Of a DNA stretch of 64,000 nt, positions 50,201 through 60,074 are shown one piece after another (within the stretch, counting starts at the first letter, position 1; every line of letters begins with the position of its first letter). The DNA lies in the NCBI RefSeq assembly GCF_048771995.1, contig NC_133024.1, positions 89,994,501-90,058,500 of the forward strand. Direction: 5' to 3'. The notes under the pieces are model-generated. The model ran no database searches, had not been told where the DNA came from, and was given only the letters and a program-made list of their open reading frames with translations. The position numbers and the translations under genes were made by a program. This stretch comes from Taeniopygia guttata (Eukaryota > Chordata > Aves > Passeriformes > Estrildidae).

Positions 50201-53200
50201 TGAAGTCTTGTTTTGGGTATTTTTGTAACACTTACAAATTTAGTTCCACTAGGAATATGTATCTTTAACCTGACATATACACAATAGACTGGAAGGATTT
50301 TTTTTTAACTTCTATATCTCTTGACTCCTAGAGATAATTTAAGACTATAAGAGTATTGCTTCTTAAACTTTTATTTTTGGAACCTCTTAATCTATTTATA
50401 ATAGAGAACAAGGTCATAGAGTCCCTACAAGCTTTATCCTTATTTCCTACAAATCTTATTACTGTTCTGGAGCACAAGCAGCCAGTTATGTCTTAGTCCT
50501 GGACATTATGGTAAGATCCAGAGGTGCTAACTATTGTGACAGGGAGACAATGAAATGCAGTTAGGAGTGTCTGTGCCAGGACAGGTTTCCAGCTCAGTGA
50601 CTGCATGCCACAGGCAATGCAGTGTTTTTAACAAAAAGCCCTTTGAACAAGGGAAAAAGTTCCTTTGTGTTGTCACCTGTGTTGTACAGTAGCAGTAAAG
50701 TGGCTGGCAGCTGGTGGAGCTGGCTTTTCCCGTTTCCTGCTTGACTCCAAGAAGAAGCAGTTGGTGATCCCAACAGAGCCACAGGGCTACACTGCTGTTC
50801 AGGGTCAGGATTTTGATGAGGAAGGAGCACTGAACAGGATGAATTCCATGTGTGCCCACATTGCCCTCTGTTACACTCTCGGGCACTCCTAAACTTGGCA
50901 AGGCATCCAAAATCCATAAGCAGGTATTGGGAACAACAGATTGGGCAAAGCACAGGGATAAGTAGCAAAGGGAAAGCTGAGAGGAAAGTACAGAAAGTCT
51001 TTGATCACTTTACAGAAGCACTTGAAAATGCCAAATTACATACTGAGAAACTTGATTTTCATCTAGATATTCTTCTGGATTTAGTAATAAATTAATAATA
51101 CAGTAATAATTTATAATGCAATATTTCATTTGTTGCCTTCCAGAAAATGTGATGAAAAATAATGTAGTGTGTGATCACCTAAAAATTATCACTTCCATTT
51201 GACCATTTGAAGAAAAAAAGGAAACAACCTGGCTATGTGTTTTTTTCAGGGGAATGCTATTTTATCAGAGGACATTCCTATAAGCCACCTAGATCAACAG
51301 ATACCAACAATATAATTAGCCTATTTTTTAAATTAGTAAGTGGCGAATTGGGAGCAGTTACTGACTCAGGTTTGTTCTGGGTCATCAACTGCTCAGTATT
51401 TTGCCATATTATTGAGAGGGGAAAAATAATTAGGCTGCTAACTAAATGTGGATCATGCAAATCTAAAAAATGCGAACAAATTTTAAGAGATAAGATATGT
51501 AAGGAATATAAACTTAATGTGTTTCACTGATAAATGAGTAAAAATAATTGCCTGTGCTGTATTTTCTGCAAAACAGCTTTGTGATGTGGGGGAGAGGTAG
51601 GCTTGTGTAGACTTGGTTATAAACAAGGATATTTTGACTTCTGGGCAGAGCAGCCAATTATAAAATATTAACAAAGTAGGGCACACAGTGAAGCATTTGC
51701 AGCAAGGGAGCACTACAGGATTTTTGCTGAGGGGACATTTCCAGAAGGCTTAATGACTGGGAATCCCTAGTAAATAAGAAGGGAATAGAAGAGCCATGTA
51801 GGTTAAATGTTACCAAGCACTTAGGCACCAAACCAAGTTACAAAATCATTTTCCCTAGTGAAACCAGACTGGACTGTGAAAGGTGTTCCTTGTAAGTGAT
51901 CTGTGGGTAAGTTTTGCACAAATATGAGGTCCTCCAGGAATGTCTCTGAAGAATTTGGAAATGTGGCTTTCCTAATTTGAGGAGCTAATTTTATATATAT
52001 ACATTTATGTATAAAAGTATATATACAGGAAAAATAAATAGAAAATTGTAATTGCATATTATGTGTAATCATTATAATTAATACGTACATGAACTATAAT
52101 TACATGTATGTCTTGAGTGCAGATTATTTTAACCTAACGTCTGTTATGAACTGGCACCTAATAACCCTGAAAACCCCTGCTACTCAGTTACTGGCTTTGG
52201 CATAAATTGTTAATCACTGCTCCCACTGGTTCTGCAGCGGCCCTGGGCGGAACATTGCAGTGCTGTGCACCAGGGCACATGGGAGCTGCTCCTGCTCCAC
52301 CAGAACAGCAGGGGGCTGCCCCAGATAGATGAATAGTTCCTTTTTTCTCCCTCTCCAGCAGTACAATCTAACAAACTTGAATGAAAGTTTAATTTACACC
52401 AAAGCTTCCTGGCTGCTTCAGTAATTTGTGGAGTGATGTATCCACGCTCCCTGTCTGCTAACTTTTTGCTTTCCAGCTCTCAAAGATCTGGGTACATGTC
52501 CAGTTGTGTTCCTGAGATCTTGACATTTACTTTGCTGTGCAGATTAAAAATAGCAGCTGCTGTTGGTTTCAGCATATCAGATGATTGCAGCAGAGCAAGT
52601 GGGCTGCTGTCCTTCCTCCTGAGGACATTTGCCACTGGTAACTTGAAGTTTTCAGTACTCACAGGTTTCAGGAGCACAAATAAAGAGGAAAAAAATGGTT
52701 TGTGGATGTATGAGAGGAGGAAGGATGCGAAAGGGCTTGTTCTCTTACTTGTTATTTGAGATGTGATTAGAATTCACTTGCATTAAAGCAGCATTTTAAA
52801 AAATATGTACTCAGCTAAATAAGGTTACTGTTACTGCATTCCAGTTCAAAAATGAGCACTGCACTAATACAACATATGCAGAAAGAGAGGGTTTTGTGTT
52901 GGCTCTGAGGTCATGGTGTGTTTTCAGTACACTTTTCCATGGGATTACTTGTGTTTGAGCTGTTGGAGCTTTCCCTACAAGCGATTGAAAGGCAGATGGT
53001 TAAAGAATGTATGAGTGGCAGTGACTCTAGAGGAGTTTTACATCCCAGACAGAAAGCTAGGTTCCTAAAGATTGAATGTGATGCTCTGTAGTACTGTTAA
53101 AAACTCCTGTAGATGTTCTAGAGTTTGGACAGAGCAAATGTAGAGCAAAGAGCTCAAGGGGTGGGAAGTCTGTTCAGGAAAACCTTTGGTACAGGAAAAA

Positions 53201-56200
53201 GTGTAATATTAAACTGTTCTTGTGAAAGTACAGAAATGTAAGTGGCTATAAATATACTTCATACTTTGGAAGTATTTTTAAACTTAGCTGTGGCACTGGG
53301 AGGTTTTATTAGAATTATTTCAGGCAAATAGACTTCACTCTGATTCCTTCACCTTTATATGAACCATTGGCCTATGCTGTGTGTCTGGGGACATTGGCAG
53401 TAACCAGTTAAGACAGAGAAACCTGAATTGCAGCTTTCCAGAATCAGTGAAGGAAAGAAAGGCATAGAAAGGTGCTTGTGTTACCACTGGTTTCTTTCCA
53501 TAAACAGAAGTTAATAACATAGGTCTGTGAGCAAAGTGCTTGTGAACTGTCAAAAGTTGCTTCCCAGGACTGGAGTGGCCAAGTCCAGCTTAATGTTTCT
53601 CGCAACATACAAACCCAAAATACTAATTTATTAAAAATCTGTGTAGTTCTTGTGTCATACTGGGGCATTTGAATACTTAGGAATTGAAACAACATCTTTT
53701 TCTTCCCTTAAATATACCCAAAGCTACTCGTTTGTAGAGCTGAGATGCTTGTTATTCCGCCTGCACCTTGGTAATGAAAATGCTTACCCTGACAAACAGG
53801 CTGTGGCCTGACAGCTAGAGAGTGCTCTGTTCTTAATTGTGAATTTACCAGTTACTGCAGTGACTACAAGTGCAGGAATGTAGGTCTTATTTCAGTCCCT
53901 GTCTTGCAGGTAAATTAAGTAGGAAGAGACGTTGCCTGAGGGATCTGTCATTCACTTCCTTTCAGAATTATTCTATGAAAAGTGGGATTTTCTTGGCTCA
54001 GAGAAAGGAGACAAAAACTCCTATCTTAATGGCTACATCACACCTAGGAAGATGTGGAGTATCTGGCCTCCAGCACCCCTGCACAGCTGATGCTCTGGGG
54101 AATTTGCATTTCTAGTTTGACTGGACCTGGTCTAAAAGCTACAGGTTATTGTGGTGGTTTGGGTTTTTTGTTACTCTCTGGATGTTATGTGGACTGGGAG
54201 TTGTGCAGCCCCCCACACAGGAAGGAGGTGGTGGTTATACTGAACTGTTTAAGTATTAGTAACACTTTTGTAGTTTAAGCTAGCAGTCAAAAACCACCTA
54301 AAAGATCCTTCCTTGGGAAGGAAGAATGCACTGCCAAAAAACATCAGAGAGAAAGAAGATACTTCAGTAGGCATGAATGAAGTGTTTGTGTAGAGAGATC
54401 AGCTTGGCTGAAAGAGCAGCACTCTACAGCCACAGTGCAGAGATCTTTGTGCTGTGGGTTAATTTACTTCACCTCAGGATTCCTAGGCTCTGCGTGCCTT
54501 TATACATTCAGCTGCAGAGGACATTCTCTTCAATTTCATGAAAAGATCATGTGCACAGATTCCTGAGTTTTGATTTCTTCTATCCAAGATTATTACAGTC
54601 CTGCAATGCTGGGCCTGAAAACTGATCAGGAAGTCCTTGGAGAACTTGTGAAAATGAAAGTTCCGGCTGTGGCAGAGCTGATGGAAAGACATGGAGTCAT
54701 GTGGACCCTAGTGGTGTCACGCTGGTTTATATGCCTGTTCATTGACATTCTTCCAGTGGAGGTAACTGGTAACATAAAGTTCTCTTGCTATACCCCTGGT
54801 TATTTAATTTGTACTGTTTTAGTAATATTTGCTTACTGGAAACCAAGGTTAATCTGAATTCTCTCCTTTACTGCAGACTGTGCTCCGAATATGGGATTGT
54901 TTATTCTATGAAGGGTCAAAAATCATCTTCCGTGTGGCCTTAACATTGATTAAGCAAAACCAGGCTTTTATTTTGGAAGCCACGAATTTCCCTGACATTT
55001 GTGATAAATTTAAGCAGATCACCAAAGGAACATTTGTAACAGAGTGTCACAGCTTCATGCAGGTAAATTCTCTTGCAGCTTTTAGTCATTCCAAATTAAA
55101 ACCAAGACTTAGAAATGCTTTTCACTGAGCAAAAGATAGATACAGCTGGGAGAAACACAGCTGTTAGGATTGTTTTTTAAAAAAGAAACTCGAACCTTTC
55201 AAATACATATATTAAATAGTTTATATTTAATAATTATTATAAATAAAATAATATATATAATAGTTATTATCTAATTCTATATATAGAAATGCATCCACAT
55301 TATCTGTCATACAGGGAAGAAAGTTCTTTTTGCCCTTTTTACCAGTTAAGACAGGAAGTCTGAAAAGATAATTTTAGTGCATTTTTCCAGTGAACTGTGG
55401 ATATTGATCCTGTACTTTTTTTCAAATGAACTGTAAATACAGTATTGTAGAATAAGCATGAAGTGAATTTTAAACTTGCACTCATAAATGGCTGTAGTGC
55501 CTGAACACACAGCATTCTGTTTAGAACAAGACAATAGTAGCAGGTTCTTATTTCCAGACAAAAACCCATGAAGCTGAATGTCCAAGTGCTATGACAGTCT
55601 GTGAGCTAAGGATTATTCTTTTAAATTTTTAATACAATGAGTGCCACATCAGTATAAAACATTAGATTCAGGGCTTATCTCAGAAGATGGAAACATAAAA
55701 GGTGGTAGCTGCAAAACAAGTGACAGGAGCAGATATGTTATAAATCACTTGGTCAATTCCACTATCATTGTTTGCTCAGTGTGCACAAAACCATGTCCTG
55801 GAGGGTGATATTTACCCCTCAAAAGTGTTTCATGCTCATGGCACATCTCTGTGCATAGGTCAGTCACAGTAGGATGTCATTTATACTAAATTTCATAATT
55901 GTTCATATTGAAGAAAAATAGATTAACTTACTGACACTTTTAAGTCTTTTAATTAAAGGAGCAAGAGAAAAATCACAGATACAGCTTTAATTTAGAAGGA
56001 AGATATTTGAGGGGTTTTCACATTCCATAAACAGTTTAGAATACAAATTTATTAAACATTAACAGCCTTAAGAACACCTGTTCAAAGGCTGATGCTAACA
56101 CTTGTCCTTGACGGACTTCTCTCCCCACCTCTTTAATTGTGTTAAATTTTACACCAGCCAATTTTAGAAAATCAACCACGTTTTTCTTGCAGTTAGCCTA

Positions 56201-57253
56201 AGCAAAAGAATTTTAACTGTTATTTACTATGGTAATGGGGCTTTGAAGGCAGTTAGATAAACAATTTCGGTTAGGTTCTTCTGTAACACTGAAATATGTA
56301 CTTTTGTGCTCGGATGTTTGTCGGGTTGGGGTTTTTATAGCAGTACAGCTATTAGTACCAGTAGAGGTAATAGCAGGTTGCTTTATGCCTCCTCCCCCAG
56401 AAGAGAACCTTAGTTTTCAGTTTGAAGGTTTCTTTGCCAGAAAGCTGTTCTGAACTGGTTAAATTAGAGTCTCTTCTCTAGAACTGTCATTTAACAGCTC
56501 CAAAGAACTGAGATGCCCACACACCTTAACTGTAGCTTAAAGTGCATAAACCTGTAGCTTTGCTTCACAGTTTTCTTCATGCAGAAGTTCTAGGTGAAGT
56601 AGTGAAAACAAAATAAAAAACCTAATTGAAGATGTGTGATGACATTCAGAACACATCAAGTTCTTACATCCGTATCCATTACTCTCCTGGAAAGCCTGGC
56701 AGAGAAAAGGAGCAAAGGTAGTGGCGTGAGGGATTAAAACTGATTTTTTGCAGTAAGAAGACACTGCTTTCTTTGTGCTCCAGAGCCTGAGCCACCTCTG
56801 CTAGCACCACACAACGCACTGGTGTTTTGTCACATTATCCAGGACTGTTTAATAAGTTCTAAATATGCCACCTTCCACCACCTGCCATCTAAAATAATCT
56901 CAACTGGACACACATTCAAGCCAAATTTTCTATTGCTGCTTTTGTGTAACTTACTGCACTTGTTATGAGCTGCAGGTTTACTGTGTGTTTACAGCTCAGT
57001 AGATGAAGATATTACCCTCTTATAGGAAGGCCAAAGAGCAGTGAGCAATTTCACAATATGGACACTGAAGCAGGGATTTCACACCTCAGAGAATTATGTG
57101 TGAATTCTAGCATGCTGTTCAAAGCCAGCATTTTAACTAACAATGTTCTTCTTTTGCCCTCAGAAAATATTCACAGATCCTGGAAGCTTATCCATGGCAA
57201 CAATCAACAAACTCCGAGAGACCTGCAGGGAGAAATTGCTTTCTCAGGGATAA
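23190..57253 (+). CDS. GRTP1: GRTP1, TBC-domain Rab GTPase-activating protein (8 exons)
   Basis: Growth hormone-regulated TBC protein 1, a predicted Rab GTPase-activating protein of the cytosol and membranes. Joined coding exons are 23190-23227, 24702-24853, 30831-30989, 38433-38557, 40245-40341, 54589-54761, 54877-55062 and 57164-57253: 1,020 nt and 339 residues against about 336 in human. All introns are GT-AG and every phase agrees. The TBC domain covers roughly residues 65-290. The catalytic arginine finger IxxDxxR is I114, D117, R120 (IKTDINR) and the glutamine finger YxQ is Y156-Q158 (YCQ), so GAP activity should be intact. Other family blocks are VDPYGFERPEDFD near the N-terminus, NPGYYHRLL, SRWFICLF and LRIWDCLF. 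The start ATG has G at +4 but C at -3; the frame upstream is open but has no ATG, so this start is the best choice. Which Rab it acts on cannot be read from the sequence. It converges with LAMP1. Confidence 0.97.
24702..24853 (+). CDS. GRTP1: GRTP1 coding exon 2
   Basis: Encodes residues 13-64, beginning VDPYGFERPEDFD and containing FFSRYLVVLTRRAIKWSKLL, a highly conserved GRTP1 block. The acceptor TTTTGTAG|G is chosen by agreement with human GRTP1. A second acceptor at 24,653, after a long T run, would add 16 in-frame residues. The donor is AAAG|GTGAGC, phase 1. Confidence 0.93.
27328..27346. repeat. Poly-C run (19)
   Basis: An uninterrupted run of 19 C in GRTP1 intron 2. The run length is uncertain in any assembly. 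Confidence 0.9.
27700..27801 (+). repeat. 102-bp direct repeat, copy A
   Basis: Identical to 29,824-29,925 except for one transition (ACACGATT here, ACATGATT in the other copy). With its left flank it forms CAAATCC-CACTT-GGATTTG, a 7-bp stem at the left edge. Flanks diverge abruptly on both sides. Confidence 0.95.
29824..29925 (+). repeat. 102-bp direct repeat, copy B
   Basis: Second copy, 2.1 kb downstream in the same orientation. Left of it is AAATC, then four C where copy A has three; right of the shared GTTAT end the sequence becomes TTTCTTCT instead of AAACAGTG. Confidence 0.95.
30831..30989 (+). CDS. GRTP1: GRTP1 coding exon 3
   Basis: Encodes residues 64-117, including YIRKGIPNEHRALVWMIVSG (start of the TBC domain) and NPGYYHRLLEGEKN. 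The acceptor is TCTTGCAG|TG. The donor ACAG|GTTATT departs from consensus at +3 to +5 (no A/G at +3, no G at +5), so it is weak. The exon ends inside the IxxDxxR motif, splitting the Asp117 codon. Confidence 0.96.
31330..31815 (+). mobile_element. Old, degraded CR1-type LINE fragment
   Basis: Blocks such as ATGGTGCAAAGAGGGTGAAT, GACACTGAATGAAATTTGC, TTTAAAAAGGAATTTGATAA and, near the end, GATGGCAGGGTATGAAGTC with ACCAGACCTTAGGCTGGCCC follow the 3' region of an older CR1 subfamily in plus orientation. Divergence is high and no frame survives. Boundaries are approximate. Confidence 0.7.
34789..34805. repeat. Poly-C run (12, then GCCCC)
   Basis: A C12 run followed by G and four C in GRTP1 intron 3, directly after an A-rich stretch. 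Confidence 0.85.
35225..35590. mobile_element. Possible endogenous-retrovirus LTR fragment
   Basis: The text GGGATAAGAACAATTTACTG, AACAGCAATGAGATATGAAA and the A/C-rich AACAACAACAG stretch resembles inverted LTR sequence common in songbird genomes. No clear TG...CA ends, target-site duplication or internal coding region was found, so this is a resemblance only. Confidence 0.3.
38433..38557 (+). CDS. GRTP1: GRTP1 coding exon 4
   Basis: Encodes residues 117-158: the end of the arginine finger (DINRTFPDN), then DPCLQHALYNVLVAYGHHN and ending exactly at the glutamine-finger YCQ. The acceptor follows a T-rich tract (TTTTGTTTAG); the donor is GTCAG|GTAGGT, phase 0. Confidence 0.97.
38558..40244 (+). 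other. GRTP1: GRTP1 intron 4
   Basis: A 1,687-bp AT-rich intron with no recognised repeat or nested gene. Confidence 0.7.
40245..40341 (+). CDS. GRTP1: GRTP1 coding exon 5
   Basis: Encodes residues 159-191, GMNFIAGYLILITKNEEESF onward through LLDALIGRILP. The acceptor is TATTTCAG|GG and the donor is CCTG|GTATGT, phase 1. Confidence 0.97.
41789..41807. repeat. Poly-C run (19)
   Basis: An uninterrupted run of 19 C in GRTP1 intron 5, the same length as the run in intron 2. Confidence 0.9.
46890..47100 (+). mobile_element. CR1 LINE 3'-UTR fragment
   Basis: Blocks such as GATAGGCCAAGGGGGAATGG, GTCAGGAGGAAATTTTTTAC, GTGGAACAGGCTGCCAAGAG and GGAAATGTTCATGGCCAGGT are a clear match to avian CR1 in plus orientation. 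It ends before the terminal octamers and is truncated at both sides. Confidence 0.88.
54589..54761 (+). CDS. GRTP1: GRTP1 coding exon 6
   Basis: Encodes residues 191-248, DYYSPAMLGLKTDQEVLGEL through SRWFICLFIDILPVE, typical of the C-terminal half of a TBC domain. The acceptor CTATCCAAG|AT is preceded by a modest pyrimidine tract; the donor is GGAG|GTAACT, phase 0. It is separated from exon 5 by a 14.2-kb intron. Confidence 0.97.
54877..55062 (+). CDS. GRTP1: GRTP1 coding exon 7
   Basis: Encodes residues 249-310: TVLRIWDCLFYEGSKIIFRV, ALTLIKQNQ, PDICDKFKQITKG and a CHSFMQ end. It lies 115 bp after exon 6. The acceptor is TTACTGCAG|AC and the donor is CATGCAG|GTAAAT, phase 0. Confidence 0.97.
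55195..55290. repeat. AT-rich low-complexity patch in GRTP1 intron 7
   Basis: Almost pure A/T with TTTAATAATTATTATAAAT and TATATATAAT blocks. It is the only notable feature of the 2.1-kb intron 7 (55,063-57,163). Confidence 0.85.
57164..57253 (+). CDS. GRTP1: GRTP1 coding exon 8 (terminal)
   Basis: Encodes the last 29 residues, KIFTDPGSLSMATINKLRET onward to LLSQG, and ends in TAA at 57,251-57,253. The acceptor is TTGCCCTCAG|AA. The length and ending match the family. Confidence 0.97.
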   Translation, partial: KIFTDPGSLSMATINKLRETCREKLLSQG

Positions 57254-57655
57254 CATGCCAGGTGTAACCAGGTGGTCAGATAGTACAGCAATTGACACAT
57301 TCCTCTATTTGCACTGATTAAAGCACACTTTAAGCTTTCCATTAATTAATTGACACTTGACCAATTTTTTCTGCCTTTCAAGTGTGTTAAGACTTTGTAC
57401 TGTATGTCAGATTTGATAACTGGAACTGGTGGTTCTATTGTTGTTTGTTGTTGGTGGTGTGTTGTTTTTATTTTTTAAGGATTAAGATATCTTCAGACTA
57501 GAATGTGATTACTGTCAGGACCTTCCTTTTAAAAAAATAGTCCCAGGGAATTTTGTAATATTAAAAGCAAACAGACGTATAAAATTATGTATTACTGTGT
57601 TAACTGTGACACCATTACCATTTGTATAAAATAAATTAATTTAATTTGTCAGAAC
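57254..57655 (+). terminator. GRTP1: GRTP1 3' UTR and poly(A) signal
   Basis: A short 3' UTR of about 400 nt ends with a canonical AATAAA at 57,630-57,635; cleavage is expected 10-30 nt later. A GT-rich patch (TTGTTGTTTGTTGTTGG) occurs upstream at about 57,440. Confidence 0.8.
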
Positions 57656-59066
57656 CTGTTTCATGGTGTAGAGAGTGAATTATGTGATCTGAGTCCTGAC
57701 TGCCAGTCATTGCATGGAATACAAGCATCTTTTTCCTCACTGCTCTCACTTAAGGAACTCAGATACAGCAAAGTGCAGGGCAAGGGAGCAATCAGTGACT
57801 GTCACTAGCAGCTGATCTATGCAGTGTGAGATAAAGCAGCTGTAGTGCAATTCTCCCACACCCGTGTCCCTAAAAATTTGAGGAGAAACACTTGTAAACA
57901 CATCCACAAGCAGACTTCTTTGACAGGGGAAGACACTGCCTAGTTCCAAAGTCTATATTGGCACCGGGCCACTTCCAGCCCTGCTGGGGCCAGGAGTCTG
58001 GGAATTGCTTTCCTGTCCATATGGAGCCCTCTCGTGGCCAAATCCTCTCCTTCCAGCTGGGGAAAGGAGGAGAGACAACTGGAGCACCTGATGGAGTTTT
58101 ATGTTCCATGTGCAACAACTACTTTGGAAAGCCTCACCTTTTAACAGCACAATCCTTTTCAGACTTTACTCCAAGCTCTCTTCAGTCCTTGTGAATAATG
58201 GCTTCCCCCTATCCTGCTAATTAAGATTTTTTCATCCCTCAGCAGGAAGGGAGGAAAGCAGAATGCTCTTCTAGACAACTAAAGACTGCTACTCCACAGT
58301 AATTCTGAGCTATCCTATCCTTTATGGTACCAGACATACATCTTTATCCTCAAGTACTGAATTATAAGGACAGTAGCAGTAACATACTTCTACTATGTCT
58401 GCAGGCATTGGGAAACACTATTCACTACTAGGAACATTCATAGCTTCCAGTTACCTTCAAGAGCACAGGGCATTGGTCCAAAGCCAGCCTTCCTGCCCTG
58501 CATTGGGTTCCCTTGGTCAGGAGTGTTCTGTGCAGGGCTGTGGTGTGCCCTGGCTCCTGCCCTGCAGAGCTGGTACTGTTAACACCTAAGCCTTCCTTGC
58601 AGGAGGGAGTCAGGGAAGCTTTAAACACCAAGGTTCATTTCCAGCACACAGCCCTCAGCAGATGTGTGTTTCTGACTTCGTGGTAGGAGGCCAACTCCAA
58701 AATCAAATGTGAAATGTCATTTACACAATCCTAAGACTAAGAACCTTCGCAGCACTGTCAGAAAGCGATGCTTAGGCAGGCAGACTGGTGTACCTGCATC
58801 TCTCAGGAAGTGACAGTTTAGAGTTAACGCCTCCAGGTCTCAGGTTACCAACACAGAGCTTTCCTTGTTTTCAATCACAAAGTGCAAAATGAACCTGATT
58901 TCAACATACACACATTGTTTTCCTTTGTGCCACAAAGAAAAAACTTAAGCACTTATTTAACTCCACACTAAAGATTGTCTCAAGCTTCCCAAGTATAGCC
59001 AAACCATGACTTCAGCCCTCAATAAATGGTCAACAACTGGTTTTAAGAGTGATCAGCAATACTAAG
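57656..59066. other. Convergent intergenic spacer between GRTP1 and LAMP1
   Basis: About 1.4 kb between the two 3' ends. No exon, RNA gene or repeat was recognised. Confidence 0.6.
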
Positions 59067-59934
59067 AAATACAGAAAAAAAGTGTCTTTATTAGCATTGT
59101 TACAGGCAATGCATACATAAGAACTGATCCTTAAAGTGTACAACCCCCCAGCCAAGTTTAAAGCAATAGAATCAGCAGATTGAGATCTATATTGTACACA
59201 TGTGCAGTAACAGGATCTCTCTGAACCTTCCAACAGAACAGACTAAAACAACTTTACAAAAAAAAGTAAATAAAAATAACACCCATTTTAAAAAAGTACC
59301 AGCTCCTAACAAGCTGGCATAGCATCAAAAATATCAAACAGGGGAGTTGTCCAATCATAAAGAGTTCCTGTAAGGTTTGAGTATTGCGTCATTCACACCC
59401 TGCATGTGCCAGGCATTGAGTTTAAAGCTTAGTAAAAAATACACACCTAAGAGACAAGGTGAAGTTCAGATTTTAGATTTCAATTTTGTCAGTTAACTAA
59501 ATTTTTTCAAATGCATCATCAGTATGCTTAACATCATCACTCAATGGCAGCGGTGCAAATAATGAACCTTTTCCCTTTGTTAAGAGTTCTGAAATTGAGT
59601 CAGAGTTAGCAACATCCCTCTCTGGAAACTGTAGTTGACATAATCTTACGCCAATTCCAAAAAAGCACCCTTAAAAACTTTTAGCTTGTTTCTAAGTGGG
59701 TAAATATTAAAACTAGTTAGCAAAATTAAACACCAGAATCTTCAGAAGTTATTTTTGTGCATAGTTAAATGCTGCAAGATGATTTCACATTTAATAAAGC
59801 AGACTTTAAAGAAGCAATTTGCAAGAAAAGATGTTACCTTACAATATCAACCAGTTCAGGGGAAATGTAGGGGGATTTTTCCCCCCAGCCTCTTGCAATT
59901 GCTTTTCATCTATGCTGGATTTTAGTGCAAGTAA
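59067..59934 (-). terminator. LAMP1: LAMP1 3' UTR and poly(A) signal
   Basis: On the minus strand, AATAAA at 59,087-59,092 is followed by A- and T-rich sequence, giving a 3' UTR of about 860 nt after the stop. Its U/A-rich content is ordinary for a LAMP1 3' UTR. The exact cleavage site is inferred. Confidence 0.75.
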
Positions 59935-60074
59935 TTAAATTGTTTGATATCCAGCATGGCTCCTCTTTCTGCCAATCAGGTAAGCAATCAAGACAATTAG
60001 AACAAGACCAGCAAGGGCTGCACCAACTATTATAGGGATCAGCATGTTATTTTCATCCAGTTGACATTCTTCCA
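59935..60074 (-). CDS. LAMP1: LAMP1 terminal exon: membrane span and lysosomal sorting tail
   Basis: Encodes VEECQLDENN, a hydrophobic span of about 24 residues, the stop-transfer RKR and the tail SHAGYQTI, with stop TAA at 59,935-59,937. VEEC carries the last conserved Cys. The acceptor is CTCTTCAG|TG. The C-terminus is almost unchanged from human LAMP1. Confidence 0.98.

Larger units (their letters stand above)
40342..54588 (+). other. GRTP1: GRTP1 intron 5 (14.2 kb)
   Basis: The longest intron. It contains a C19 run (41,789-41,807), a CR1 fragment (about 46,890-47,100) and TA-rich stretches (for example 51,990-52,030). Short open frames on both strands have no family support. A GC-richer patch lies at about 52,235-52,325. 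Confidence 0.7.

Noticed and set aside
50527-50968. Overlapping frames on both strands in GRTP1 intron 5
   Set aside because: No family resemblance; overlapping antisense frames are typical of chance.
51207-51530. 107-codon Lys/Cys-rich plus-strand frame in GRTP1 intron 5
   Set aside because: AT-rich chance frame with no recognised family, no splice partners and no promoter features.
54140-54280. TGTGGTGGTTTGGG text resembling a retroviral LTR start
   Set aside because: No matching end, no target-site duplication and no internal sequence; too weak to call.
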